A DNA stretch of 64,000 nt from Cyrtodaria siliqua (lineage: Eukaryota > Mollusca > Bivalvia > Adapedonta > Hiatellidae): NCBI GenBank assembly GCA_037043455.1, contig JAWPHD010007179.1:62001-126000 (forward strand), given 5' to 3'. A model generated the notes under the pieces. It saw nothing but the letters and a program-made list of their open reading frames with translations. It did no database searches and was not told the origin of the DNA. Below, in pieces: positions 1 through 9,612 of the stretch. Each line of letters begins with the position of its first letter. Position 1 is the first letter of the stretch. The translations under genes were made by a program, and so were the position numbers.

Positions 1-204
1 AGTCCATCTATCCGTTAAGGGCACACTCACGTGTTTGGTGTCGGGTGAGGCTGATTGTATGTCTCTTCCGAACGACTGTAAAATTGAAGTGAAAACTACT
101 ACACACAGATCAAGTCTGTATTGGTTAGGTCGGCTTGGTTTTATAAAACGTATATGCAAAACGAAATAATTGTTTATATATATATTGTATTATTACCGAC
201 ATCA

Positions 205-610
205 CTGGGCGTCTGGGTAGCGCAGTGGTAATGCACTCGCTTCTCACCGATACAACCCGGGTTCCCCTTCTCGACGTTGTACATGAGAGGGTACGGTGCC
301 GGTGGCCCGATCGGACACATGGGGTTTGTCCAGGTTCCCTGGTTTCCTTCTACATCTAGTTCAATGAGCTCAAAGTTGATTTCTTGTTCCCTCGAATTTG
401 TTAATCGAATTAGGACTAAGAAACCAATTCCTCATTCATAAACTTGGTAAATAGTGGTCCTTATCCTTATTCCTTTTCCGAATAAACTAGGGAACCATTC
501 CTTATCCTTATTCTTTTTCCGAATAAACTAGGGAACCATTCCTTATCCTTATTCCTTTTCCGAATAAACTATTTGGAATACTATACTTTTGAACTGAACT
601 GAATTGAACT
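205..610 (+). mobile_element. tRNA-derived SINE with target-site duplication
   Basis: Near the left end is a Pol III A-box-like stretch (TGGGTAGCGCAGTGGTAATG) followed by a B-box-like ACCCGGGTTCC, then a TCCAGGTTCCCTGGTTTCC segment resembling the core of mollusc SINEs. The right end is a GAACTGAACTGAATTGAACT tail. GACATCA occurs immediately before (198-204) and after (611-617), which fits a 7-bp target-site duplication. The 41-bp minisatellite at 459-575 lies inside. Family assignment is by pattern memory. Confidence 0.65.
459..575. repeat. 41-bp minisatellite, about 3 copies
   Basis: CCTTATCCTTATTCCTTTTC recurs at 459, 500 and 541, a 41-bp step. Copies are almost identical and end in AATAAACTAGGGAACCATT. 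The array sits in the 3' half of the SINE. Confidence 0.9.
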
Positions 611-940
611 GACATCAGTCCCCTGTGATGGCCCTGTATATCGATTGATAATGTCATTGTTTATTGTGAGGTCGGTGACATGTGGAACCATATACTAATT
701 ATATCATATTTAGAGTAACCCATTTATCAAGATGAAGGAAACAGCCGAATGATATATTGTTTTAACCTACATAGAAAATCCATTAAATTATAACCGACTT
801 ATGGATTTGCGTCTTTAATCGTATTCCTTCCAATAAATAAATACAATCCTTGTCCATCTATCAAATAGCGCACACTCTGATTCCACTTTCCTACTTTCCA
901 TATCCAGATGCAATGTTTTACGTGTTATTAAACCTACCGA

Positions 941-1052
941 ATGGTCTTGACCCGTCTATCAGTCTGTACTGGTCTTTCTCGCTTCCGGAATGGTCTTGAC
1001 CCGTCTGTCAGTCTGTACTGGTCTTTCTCGCTTCCGGAATGATCTTGTCTCA
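941..1052. repeat. 49-bp minisatellite, about 2.3 copies
   Basis: ATGGTCTTGACCCGTCT starts at 941 and 990, and a diverged third start is at 1039, giving a 49-bp period. The small open frame over it follows from the repeat and is not a gene. Confidence 0.85.
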
Positions 1053-1374
1053 CCGTTAGTCTTAACCTACCGTAGCCAATGTTACATTTTTTTTCTCATT
1101 TCCCGAAATCCTATGTCGTGGCCTCCTTCAATAGATACTCCATGGTGCTTCCGGTTATACGAGGAAGAGTTTTTCTCCTTAGATTTGTTTCGACTTTTTA
1201 GAATTATACAGTCACATTTGCACTTTACATACGTCAATAACGTCGACAGCATTGTGTTTATAATGAGACGTTTTTATTATTAAAAACACACACTCAACTA
1301 ATTAGTGGATTTAGATAAACTTCATCTTTAGGATGGCAAACCACATAGTATATTACATTATCTCGCACAAAACA

Positions 1375-1497
1375 GTATAGAGCATACTGGAGGATGTACA
1401 CGAGTCGTTTGGTGAGTATAGAGCATACTGGAGGATGTACACGAGTCGTTTGGTGAGTATAGAGCATACTGGAGGATGTACACGAGTCGTTTGGTGA
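1375..1497. repeat. 41-bp minisatellite, 3 copies
   Basis: AGCATACTGGAGGATGTACA begins at 1381, 1422 and 1463, an exact 41-bp period. The sequence is unrelated to the other 41-bp array at 459-575. Confidence 0.9.
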
Positions 1498-2311
1498 TAA
1501 TTCAGCATATACAGTATAGAACGGAATACTCACTTTCTTAGACTTTGTCATATTCCACAACGCTTGTCCACATATTTGGCTTTCTTTCCTTTCATTTATA
1601 CACATAGAACTTTATAAATCGCACAATTTACCACCTTTCACTATCATATTTGTTTTCTACTTTCACTTTGTATATACACGCCGTCAAATTAACAACATCC
1701 GCTTGGTCAGTAGACGGCGTGATGCGGTTTTCTCCGCAGTCAACAAATAGTTCCAAGAAAAAAAAGATGCCAGTGCTAGTGAAATATGACAAACATTGCA
1801 ATTGATCAAAACGTATAGTAAAGACAGATTTTCCACAAGTCACAAAGCCTTGAAATTACAAAAGAGTTATTTATCGGGCAATGAAACCCGAATTAAAATA
1901 GTACCAGTGTGACACCTATAGAGGGTTTAACTTTCTTTTTTAACATTTTTAATTGATTCACATTTTTTATTTTAGGCATCCGTTTTGTTTTGCATGCTAT
2001 TTTATCCTGTATAACAATGACGTACAAATAAAAACATCAGATAACATGTTCAGGTCTAAACAGTTGGTACACTTAGACAGATTGGTTTTATATACAACCA
2101 TCCAAACAGTTGATATTTGTATAAAAACACAATGATATCAAAGATAATTTGTATGCATTAATCTCTAATTAAACACTAACGTTTTGCAAAATTGCTGGGG
2201 TCTTCACTATAAAATCAGAAACAAAAAAACACGCAATATATAATGTATTTTTTTAATCTTTTTATGTAATCACAGCGATACCCGTGAGTGTTTATAATGA
2301 TTATGCTGACA

Positions 2312-2930
2312 TGTTATTGTGTCATCCAAGATCATTCATTTAAAAATAGTAACATACAGAAGTGTCTAGACAGTGCAAATACGATGTTGATATTTACGAT
2401 GACCATCATATGATGTTTATTTGTTGATTTTGTCATTTAAATAAATAACGTGTTTATCTTATTAGAAGTTTCTAAGGTTCTATTACGTTATATAACAGTA
2501 TAAATACGGCTCTTTGAGGTTGATAGTTGTTCAGCATTTGGTTCAGTATTTACTTCAGCATTTCAGTATAAAGTTAAAAGAATTTTAGATGTTTTTTATT
2601 GACTGCATATTGTGAGAGGATTTCGATTAACAATGAGTGCGCTCATCTATACTAAAGTGACACTTTATTATTCGGACTATTGTGAATAATTAAACCAGGA
2701 CAAACTTCAAACTAAATTGGATTAAAGGGACACCTGACAATTTGGATAAAGGGACACTTGCCAATATTATCTGGACTTTATTCTTAAATCGGATGTTAAA
2801 GCAATACTGGATCTAATATATTTGTATTCTGTAAGTCAATATTTGTCATTGTACTAGCTGAATAAATGTTGATTATATTTTAAAAATGGATTTGGCTGGT
2901 TTTGCACTTCCTGTCTTGTTACCCGTAACA
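2312..2930 (+). repeat. Probable 5' LTR of the Gmr1-like element
   Basis: The right end, CCCGTAACA at 2930, is followed five bases later by a tRNA-Pro-like primer site, which fixes the boundary. The left end is a guess at TGTTA (2312), which would give TGTTA...TAACA termini. Inside are TATAAATA at 2499-2506 and a polyadenylation signal AATAAA at 2861-2866. No second LTR is available for comparison. Confidence 0.6.
2499..2506 (+). promoter_or_regulatory. TATA box in LTR
   Basis: TATAAATA lies inside the LTR, about 360 bp before an AATAAA signal, the usual U3-R layout. Assignment rests on position and motif. Confidence 0.55.
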
Positions 2931-2935
2931 GAAAT

Positions 2936-2953
2936 TAGGGGCACGTCCGGGAT
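2936..2953 (+). other. Primer-binding site, tRNA-Pro type
   Basis: TAGGGGCACGTCCGGGAT matches 16 of 18 bases of the tRNA-Pro primer site TGGGGGCTCGTCCGGGAT and lies 5 bp after the LTR end. Confidence 0.75.
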
Positions 2954-3089
2954 CGATCTATTTTCGGCTGCTTTAATCATTATACATTGCTTTTGGCAAT
3001 ACTAATAATAATAATAATAAATATAAGAAAACTACACAACTACTTCTAAATTCTAAATATTATAAAAAGTGAAACCAGCTGCAATCAAA

Positions 3090-4018
3090 ATGGCTTTTGA
3101 TTTTGAGGGATGTGTTGCTACGCCTACCTAGAAGGAGGTTGATTCACTTAAAAAGATGACCTGTTCTTGCCTGCTATTTTTCTACGAGAAAATCAGATAT
3201 CAAAAACATTGTGTTAAGATTTATGGTTGAAGAATACATTTTTGAAGAAAGTGCATTAAACATGTAAGTGGAAATGGAATTTGATTTAAAATAAAAAAAT
3301 AAAATTGAATTTGAAAAAAAAATGGTAATAGAAAAAAAGAAAAAGAAATGAAATTAAAGGAAGAAAAAAAAAAAGAAGATAATTTTAATTAGGGATGCGG
3401 AAAATGGATTTGGCAAGCAAGGCAAGTTTACATTCATCGCCACCCTCCCTTATCTGCTTTTGATGTAACCAGGCATATTAGATAAGTACTACCTTTCCAA
3501 GAAAAAGAAGTTGACACATATTGTCTTCATTTTGAGAAAAGTATTGAAAATTATAAAACTGGCCATTACTTTTACAGAGTGTTATAATTGGTAAAGCCCG
3601 TGAAGTTTACACTATATTAACGGTAGAGCAAAGTTCTTCATGCGAAACTGTTAAAGAAGTGATTTTGAAGGCATATTAATTGATCCCTGAAGCATACAGG
3701 CAGGGATATAGAAATTGTAAAAAAGATTACGATCAAACACGTGTTGAATTTGCTCGAACCAAAAAGCAGTTATTTCATAAATGGTGTGCATCCAAGAACA
3801 TTGAGCACGATCATGATACAGTAAGGCAATTTATTTTAATTGAAGACTTCAAGAGGTGCAGTAACAATGTTGCTAAACAATATATAGATGAGCAAAAGGC
3901 ACAAACACCGGAAGATGCTGCACGTTTTGCGGATGATGCACTCACAAGGTCTCTTTGTTCACAAACATTCCCTCAACAGCATTTTTCAGAAACCTCAGTC
4001 TTGTACATTAAGTACTAG
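3090..4018 (+). pseudogene. gag: gag remnant with SCAN-like capsid segment
   Basis: Gag is the structural protein that packages element RNA. A start ATG at 3090 opens a degenerate frame (MAFDFEG...), followed by a lysine/glutamate-rich stretch, a segment beginning FDVTRHIR, and an uninterrupted piece at 3680-4018. That last piece (AYRQGYRNCKKDYDQTRVEF at its start, then a KQLFHKWC region and an alpha-helical tail ending PEDAARFADD) is close to the SCAN-like part of Gmr1-type capsids. Several stops and frame changes separate the blocks, so it cannot be translated as one protein. It stops at TAG (4016-4018), and the CCHC knuckle continues in another frame. Confidence 0.75.
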
Positions 4019-4050
4019 TACTTCCAAGTACTAATCCAAAATCCTTATCT

Positions 4051-5310
4051 CAAGTTATTTGCAATTATTGCAAAAAGACAGGTCACCTCATTTCTGAGTG
4101 CTTCACTTTAAAAAGGAAGCAACAACAAAAAGAGTGTGTAAAACCTACTGGTCTCACCTCTTTAAGGTGTAAACCCCGGTCTTATATTGGTAACAATGCA
4201 ATGTTTGATGTCACACAATCCCAGTCTGATTCTGTTATGGAGACTTACGAACCATTCGTGTCAAAAGGTTCTATAATACTTATTGGTGATTCAACCAAAC
4301 CTAACCCTATTAAGATATTACTCGACTCAAAACATATCACAAGATTGTGTGTCATTTTTATTGGGCAAAGAAAGATGTTTCTCGATACTGTTGGACTTGC
4401 CATACATGTCAATGGTAGGAAAATCAATCAGACGATTTCTAAAGTCCATCTTCAACCTATTCCAGCGTTTGACGAACCTTGTAGTAGAATAATTGTGGAC
4501 TGTGTTGACCCCTTGCCTAAGACAAAGTCCGGTAACCAATATATATTAACAATTATGTGTGCGTCAACACGATTTCCGGAATCTATTCCACTTAGGAATA
4601 TTAAGACAAAGTCTATTGTGAAGGCTCTGATCAAGTTTTTCACATTCTTTGGCCTTCCAAAATATGTTCAGTCTGACCAAGGGTCCACATTCATGTCTGG
4701 TACATTTCAACAGGTCATGCATGAGTCGGACATTCAACAGTTAAAGTCTCCGGTCTATCATCCTGACAGCCAAGGTGCTCTAGATAGATTTCACCAAGCA
4801 TTGCAATATATGATTAGGTCCTATTTTTTTGACGCTAATAAAGACTCGGATGACTCCACACACCATTTACATTTCGCCCTCAGATATTATGTTCAAGAAT
4901 CTCTTGGTTTCAGCCCTTTTGAATTAGTTATTGGTCAAACTGTTCGTGGACCACTTAAGTCACTTAAAGAGAAAATTCTCTCTGAAGACACTTTTTAGAA
5001 TCTTCTACAGTATGTATTAACTGTCAGAAGCTTGAGAGGCAGCTCAGTCTAATCTCAAACCATCTCATTCAAGAATGGAACCCAGCTATAATTGTATTGC
5101 ACAAGAAAGAAATTTCGAACCTAGTGATAAAGTTCTTGCTTTATTGCCTATTCCTGGAAAGAATTTATAAGCTATGTATCACGGTCCTTATAAATACAGT
5201 AGAGAAAAAGGTCAATGGTTTAAATTATATTAACTTATTTTAAATTACTAGTATATTATCAATACCCTTGGCAGGCGAAAGCAACGTCAACGTTGTCATA
5301 TTAAAAGAAT
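4051..5310 (+). pseudogene. CCHC knuckle, protease remnant and integrase
   Basis: From about 4051 one frame runs to 4998. At 4060-4101 it encodes CNYCKKTGHLISEC, a C-X2-C-X4-H-X4-C nucleocapsid knuckle. A protease-like ILLDS follows at about 4320, where functional enzymes have DTG or DSG. Then comes an integrase core: Asp in VDCVDPLP, Asp in QSDQGST, and a third block HPDSQGALDRFHQ where Asp replaces the usual catalytic Glu. After 4998, broken frames resemble the integrase C-terminal tail (KVLALLPIPGK at about 5128-5160). No RT lies between protease and integrase. It is inactive by its stops and the altered third acidic residue. Confidence 0.8.
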
Positions 5311-5679
5311 CCATTATATAGGATAGCCTTTCTCTGGATGTGGACTTTATTGTTAGAGAATTCCTTTTGATGGGATGTAGTTGTGTTTACACTGTCTTGT
5401 CTATTTGGGCGCTGAAGACAGGATAATAGCGAGGATTGTGCGCATATAAAATCGATTCAAGCTAACCAGTATGCCTTATTGCCTACTGACCGTTCCAAGT
5501 CGGTAACCCTGTCTTCACCACCCTTTCTGTTGTTTTTTGTCTCTTTCATTGTAGTTTCAAGTCCTTGTTTGCGGTGCAGTGCGGACCTGCGGTGCCATTG
5601 CGTTCGGCGCTGTGGTTTCTATAGGACCCTATATCTCATCTTTCTACATATTCAGCTAATGTAGTTTGCTCTATCATAC

Positions 5680-6560
5680 TTGAAAATTCCAGCGACGGGT
5701 TAAAGAACGAGAATAAACCTTTTGACAAAAACGATCCTGGTTTAGCTAAACTACGATGACAATTTTGAAAAAAAGAATGACAAAAAGCTGTCAAATCTAG
5801 AAGGATCAAAGAGACATGAGCTGAAACAGTTAATACATGAATAGAAGGTCTTATTTTATGATATTCCAACAAGAACTGACAAAATGTATCATGATGTCGA
5901 TGTTGGAAATTCTTCTCCAATAAAACAGCATCTATATAGAATGAATCCTTCTAAACAACAGTAATCAAAGAAGAAATTCAATACTTATTGGACAATGATT
6001 TCATTTACCAAGTAAAGTGACTGGAGTTCACCATGTATACTTGTATCAAAACCAGATAATACATACCGGATGTGCACTGACTATAGAAAAGTGAAATGTG
6101 TCACAAAAACTGATTCATTCGTCGATTGTATAGATGAAATAGGAAATGCAAAACACGTTACAAAATTCGATCGCCTAGAAGGATTTTTGCAAGAACCTCT
6201 CACAGAAAGAGCGAAAAACGTTTCAGCATTTGTCACTCTGGATGGACTGTTTCAATATAAAGTTATGCCGTTTGGAATGAAAAAGTCACCAACAAGGTTT
6301 TAACATCTCGTCAATATGTTAATCTCTGATTTAGATGAAGTGACGCGTACATTGATGATGACATCATATACAACAACACACGGAAAAACCATTTGCGGAC
6401 CATAAGAAGATTCTTTGATCGTCTAACAGATGCGAATTAAATAGACAACGGTAACAAAAGTGAATTTTGTCGTGCTATCATTATATTCTTAAGAGAAGTT
6501 GGACAGGGTCAGGTTAAACCTATTGACGCTAGGGTCAGGGCATTTTCTGATTTGTTTGTA
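5680..6560 (+). pseudogene. Reverse transcriptase remnant
   Basis: RT copies element RNA into DNA. An N-terminal approach region is readable in broken frames from about 5780 (KRHELKQLIHE type). An open piece at 6070-6303 carries CTDYRKVK, KTDSF, VTKFDRLEGF and the QYKVMPFGMKKSPTRF block. The catalytic YIDD is encoded at 6348-6359, after a stop at 6301. Similarity to the RT palm connection continues to about 6560 and then ends abruptly at non-pol DNA. The RT lies downstream of the integrase, which supports a Gmr1-type order. Confidence 0.8.
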
Positions 6561-6831
6561 TGGTGTTTTACGTCATTTTCAACACATGTGAGGTCATTTA
6601 TAGTGTATAATGTATACTCGTTCGTGATGTATACTCGTTCGTGATTGTTGCAATTTTCTGTTCATGTCAAAGAAGGTATGTCACATGAAGTAAACAATGT
6701 CGATTTTATTGTGAAAATTCCCATGATGTAACAACAATATGTTTATTTCAAATAAATTATTTTAAAAATTAAATGTTAAAACCTATTTTTTTTATTATAA
6801 TTCTTTGTTTTTTATATTAAAAATGCATATG
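6561..6831. other. AT-rich DNA interrupting pol
   Basis: No coding similarity. A direct repeat of GTATACTCGTTCGTGAT lies at about 6610-6644. With the array that follows it forms the roughly 1.1-kb interruption between the RT and RNase H remnants. Confidence 0.5.
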
Positions 6832-6879
6832 TGTGACCGGGTACAGGTATATGGTGAAATATCGATTCCTAACCGTGTG

Positions 6880-6945
6880 TCCTCGATAGCTCAGTGGTTA
6901 GAGCCCTGTAAACCAGAGACCCTGGGTTCGAGTCTCGTTTGAGGA
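6880..6945 (+). tRNA. tRNA-Thr-like pseudogene, copy 1
   Basis: Same tRNA-like sequence as copy 2, but about 6 bases are missing from the anticodon arm, so the anticodon stem cannot form normally. Acceptor, D arm and T arm remain recognisable. Likely a non-functional repeat passenger. Confidence 0.6.
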
Positions 6946-7144
6946 ACGATTTTTTCACCACCTGTTATATTTGGGGGCTCGTCCGGATCCAGGACCGTGT
7001 CTGTTAGCATGAAACAGTATGAAAATAAGTCTGACAGCCGGCCTGGAGTTAACTCCACTAGAAATTCAGGGACGAATTTCAATCTGGTGGGGGTGTATGT
7101 GACCGGGTACAGGTATATGGTGAAATATCGATTATAACCGTGTG

Positions 7145-7216
7145 TCCTCGATAGCTCAGTGGTTAGAGCCCTGGTACGGTTAACCAGAGACCCTGGGTTC
7201 GAGTCCCGGTTGAGGA
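7145..7216 (+). tRNA. tRNA-Thr(GGT)-like, full cloverleaf, copy 2
   Basis: All 72 bases fold canonically: acceptor TCCTCGA/TTGAGGA with one G-T pair, D stem GCTC/GAGC, anticodon stem CTGGT/ACCAG around the 7-base loop ACGGTTA (anticodon GGT, reading ACC threonine), 5-base variable loop, T stem CTGGG/CCCGG with loop TTCGAGT. The odd point is C instead of the near-universal T at position 33, which argues against normal decoding. It lies inside a repeat unit just upstream of a primer site, so it is more likely a Pol III promoter module than a working tRNA gene. Confidence 0.7.
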
Positions 7217-7370
7217 ACGATTTTTTCAACACCTGTTATATTTGGGGGCTCGTACGGGAGCCAGTTCCGTGTCTGTTAGCATGAAACAGTATGGAAATAA
7301 GTTTGACAGCCGGCCTGGAGTTAACTCCACTAAAAATTCAGGAAGGATTTTTTTCACCACCTGTTATATT

Positions 7371-7388
7371 TGGGGGCTCGTCCGGGAT
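7371..7388 (+). other. Perfect 18-base tRNA-Pro primer-binding site
   Basis: TGGGGGCTCGTCCGGGAT, identical to the classical tRNA-Pro primer site. Diverged copies lie at 6972-6988 (one base missing) and 7243-7260 (CGTACGGGAG). Each follows CCTGTTATATT, a plausible LTR 3' end. Confidence 0.8.
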
Positions 7389-7545
7389 CCAGGACCGCGT
7401 CTGTTAGCATGAAACAATATGGAAATAAGTCTGACAGCCAGCCTGGAGTTAACTCCACTCGAAATTCAGGGACGAATTTCAATCCGGCGGAGGTGTATGC
7501 AACCGGGTACAGTTAAATGGTGAATAATCGATTCCTAACCGTATG

Positions 7546-7617
7546 TCCTCGATAGCTCAGTGGTTAGAGCCCTGGTACGGTAAACCAGAGGTCCTGAGTT
7601 CTAGTACCGGTTGAGGA
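7546..7617 (+). tRNA. tRNA-Thr-like pseudogene, copy 3
   Basis: 72 bases with acceptor, D arm and anticodon arm as in copy 2 (loop ACGGTAA, anticodon GGT), but the T stem CTGAG/ACCGG has two mismatches and the T loop is TTCTAGT. Degenerate copy. Confidence 0.6.
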
Positions 7618-7689
7618 ACGATTCTTTCACCACCTGTTATATTTGTGGTGCATTTTCATTTTTTCGACTGAAAAATGCCAACAGTCATT

Positions 7690-8230
7690 TAAAACAAATT
7701 AAAAGCCATACTTATGAGTGAACCAGTGCTTCCAGTACCAAATGTTGATTAGCTGTTGATGAAAGCAATACTGGTGCTGGTGAAAAACTTTCGCAAGAAG
7801 ACATCAATGGTTTTGATCACCCACTTTGTTACTTCTCTATACGCTCAACAAACATCAGAAAAAATATTCAACTATTGAAAAATAGTGTCTTTCTCTCATG
7901 TTGGCACTACAACATTTTTAACATCATGTGTATCTTCATCTATTTCACCAATAGTTGTCTTCAGTGATCACAATCCCCTAAATAAAATTAAAAAATGAAA
8001 ATGAAAGATTAATAAGGTGGAGTTTGATGATGCAAGATGGAGGTGAGGCACTTTACATTACCCCTCATGAACAGACTCAATAAAACCGAGTCTGCAACTT
8101 TTATCTCTTGTTTGTGTTTGTTGCTTCCAAGGGATCCACTTTTCAGTATTTATTGCAAGAGTACAATACTGAATTTAGACATATCAGAGGAAAAGGTAAT
8201 TTGATTCCTGACCATTATCTCGTGTGCAAA
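7690..8230 (+). pseudogene. RNase H remnant of the Gmr1-like element
   Basis: Broken frames resemble the Gypsy RNase H domain. EPVLPVPN precedes the site where DASD-type residues are expected, an INGFDHPLCYFS block lies at about 7810, VVFSDHNPL at about 7950-7980, and a closing RHIRGKGNLIPDHYL at about 8175-8220. Stops and frame shifts are frequent. A small repeat with a CAGACTC/GAGTCTG hairpin (8044-8130) has inserted in it. This resumes pol after the interruption at 6561-7689. Confidence 0.65.
8044..8130 (+). repeat. Dispersed hairpin repeat
   Basis: CTCATGAACAGACTCAATAA opens an inverted repeat, CAGACTC (8072-8078) with GAGTCTG (8088-8094). A related copy in the opposite orientation is at about 25945-26010 (CAGTCTC 25967-25973, GAGACTG 25983-25989, then TTCATGAGCGGTAGTGAAC). 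Confidence 0.65.
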
Positions 8231-9545
8231 ACACGTTTTACCGAGATTCTTGTATCGTTTTTGATTGACTGACATAGACACACCAGACAGGACAAAAAAG
8301 ACAATACATAATATCTCGATGAACTAAATGTGAATGGTCAATACGTCAATAAAAAATATACGGACCTGTGGTTCCGGTTTTGGAAAATAGTCTGCACAAT
8401 GGGTTGAGACGTTTGTATTTAGCGGTAGCACACCCAGCACAGGAAGTGTCGGCCTGGGGGAGTCGCATAATGGCAGCCAGTAAATAATTCTAATTCCTTT
8501 TTGTAAGTAAAACAAAAAGGAAGGCATTTCCACTTATTTTAAGCGCCATTTTTTGTTAAGCAATAATTGTTAAAATTGTGAGTTTTTATATTGTTTTGCT
8601 TATATTGAAATTAGCGTATGTATACAATAGTTTGGCATCTCAGTGTGAATGCATTTAAACGGAGCATTCATTTATGAGATAAGTTCTTTCTTAGAAGATA
8701 ACGATCCACACTTTTCTGTGGATATTTTGGCAGCATATGTGCCATTTGTGATAAGAATGTAAGTTGTTTTTTTTGTTTTGCTTTTTGGCATAGATATAAA
8801 TGAAAACATTGCATTTAAATTTCAAAACACACACAACTCACCTTTAAAATCAAGCATCGAAGCTGATCTAAACTAGTTGTTTAAAGAGTTGTTACGGGAG
8901 ATAGTGGACTATTCACACCCACCCCCATCCCCCCACCCCCATTGTCTCGAGCTAGACCTGGTACCATGGGATCATTTTGGTAGTACTCGAAGTAGTCCTA
9001 GGTAAACTATTAAATTAATAAATGTGCAGAACTGGAGCGGTGAAAGACACAGAGCTGGTATGTCTTGTATTTTCCTTTATTTCTGAAACATTTACCTTGC
9101 TTGTAGTCAAAACCGAATCAAAATTAAAGGTAACATGCACATGCTGCGCTACTTTTTGTGAAGCACAGTTTGAAGTGTACTTTGGTCATTTTGACCATAG
9201 AATTCAAAAAGAAGGCGTGTACTTTCAGTTCGGAAAATATTTTTGGGGGAAATGGCAGGTCACCGCATCATATAAGGCACATGTGTATGTTGCACTAGGC
9301 ATAACTGATACTGCATTGTGTGCAGTATGTGCCCAGAATAATAAAGACTGGATAATTTCGTTTAAGTATGTTTTAGCAGGCCTATTTAAAAATAAAGGTG
9401 GTCTGGGTCCAAGCACTTTCTAGCTTCTAGCGTTTCATCTGTCAGGCGAGGAAACAAACCAGCACATACAAATAACTACAATAAACGGCAATCGTTACCT
9501 CAATAAAAAACGTTTATGTCCTTGTAATGATGTCCCTTTACCTGT

Positions 9546-9612
9546 CACGTGTTGTTGGTGATGATGGCAGTGGTGGTAGTGGTGGCGACGGCGGTTGTGG
9601 TGACTGTGGTGT
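9546..9612 (+). repeat. GGT/GGC-rich degenerate microsatellite
   Basis: Runs of TGGTGG, GGCGACGGCGG and GGTGACTGTGGTG form an imperfect trinucleotide tract. Confidence 0.7.

Larger units (their letters stand above)
618..2311. other. AT-rich non-coding stretch
   Basis: Apart from the two minisatellites at 941 and 1375 I see no gene, RNA or element here. Short open frames lack recognisable motifs and look like chance. Confidence 0.6.
6832..7652 (+). repeat. Tandem tRNA-like plus PBS unit, 266-bp period
   Basis: GACCGGGTACAG starts at 6835 and 7101 (266 bp apart), and a degenerate start lies at about 7500. Each full unit holds TCCTCGATAGCTCAGTGG (a tRNA 5' half), a T-arm, CACCACCTGTTATATT, a tRNA-Pro-type primer site, then GTGTCTGTTAGCATGAAACA and TGGAGTTAACTCCACT. 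A partial unit without the tRNA lies between 7261 and 7400. The order of tRNA-like gene, LTR-like end and primer site suggests the unit is the junction of an LTR and leader, amplified in tandem. Confidence 0.85.
2312..8230 (+). mobile_element. Decayed Gmr1-like Gypsy LTR retrotransposon
   Basis: Reading left to right there is a probable 5' LTR, a tRNA-Pro-like primer site, a gag remnant with SCAN-like sequence and a CCHC knuckle, a protease-like remnant, an integrase core with its C-terminal tail, then reverse transcriptase and RNase H. Integrase lying before reverse transcriptase is the copia-like order known for the Gmr1 clade of Ty3/Gypsy, whose capsid is the proposed source of vertebrate SCAN domains. 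All parts carry stops and frameshifts. About 1.1 kb including the tRNA/PBS array (6832-7652) interrupts the RT/RNase H region, and no 3' LTR is recognisable. This is an old, inactive copy. Confidence 0.8.

Noticed and set aside
6891..7232. 113-codon minus-strand frame over the tRNA/PBS array
   Set aside because: It is the antisense of tRNA-like and primer-site sequence.
8231..8600. 3' LTR of the Gmr1-like element
   Set aside because: No sequence matching 2312-2930 is visible after the RNase H remnant.
9022..9423. 133-codon open frame on the plus strand
   Set aside because: No motif, homology that I recognise, splice sites or start context. Length is within chance for this much DNA.
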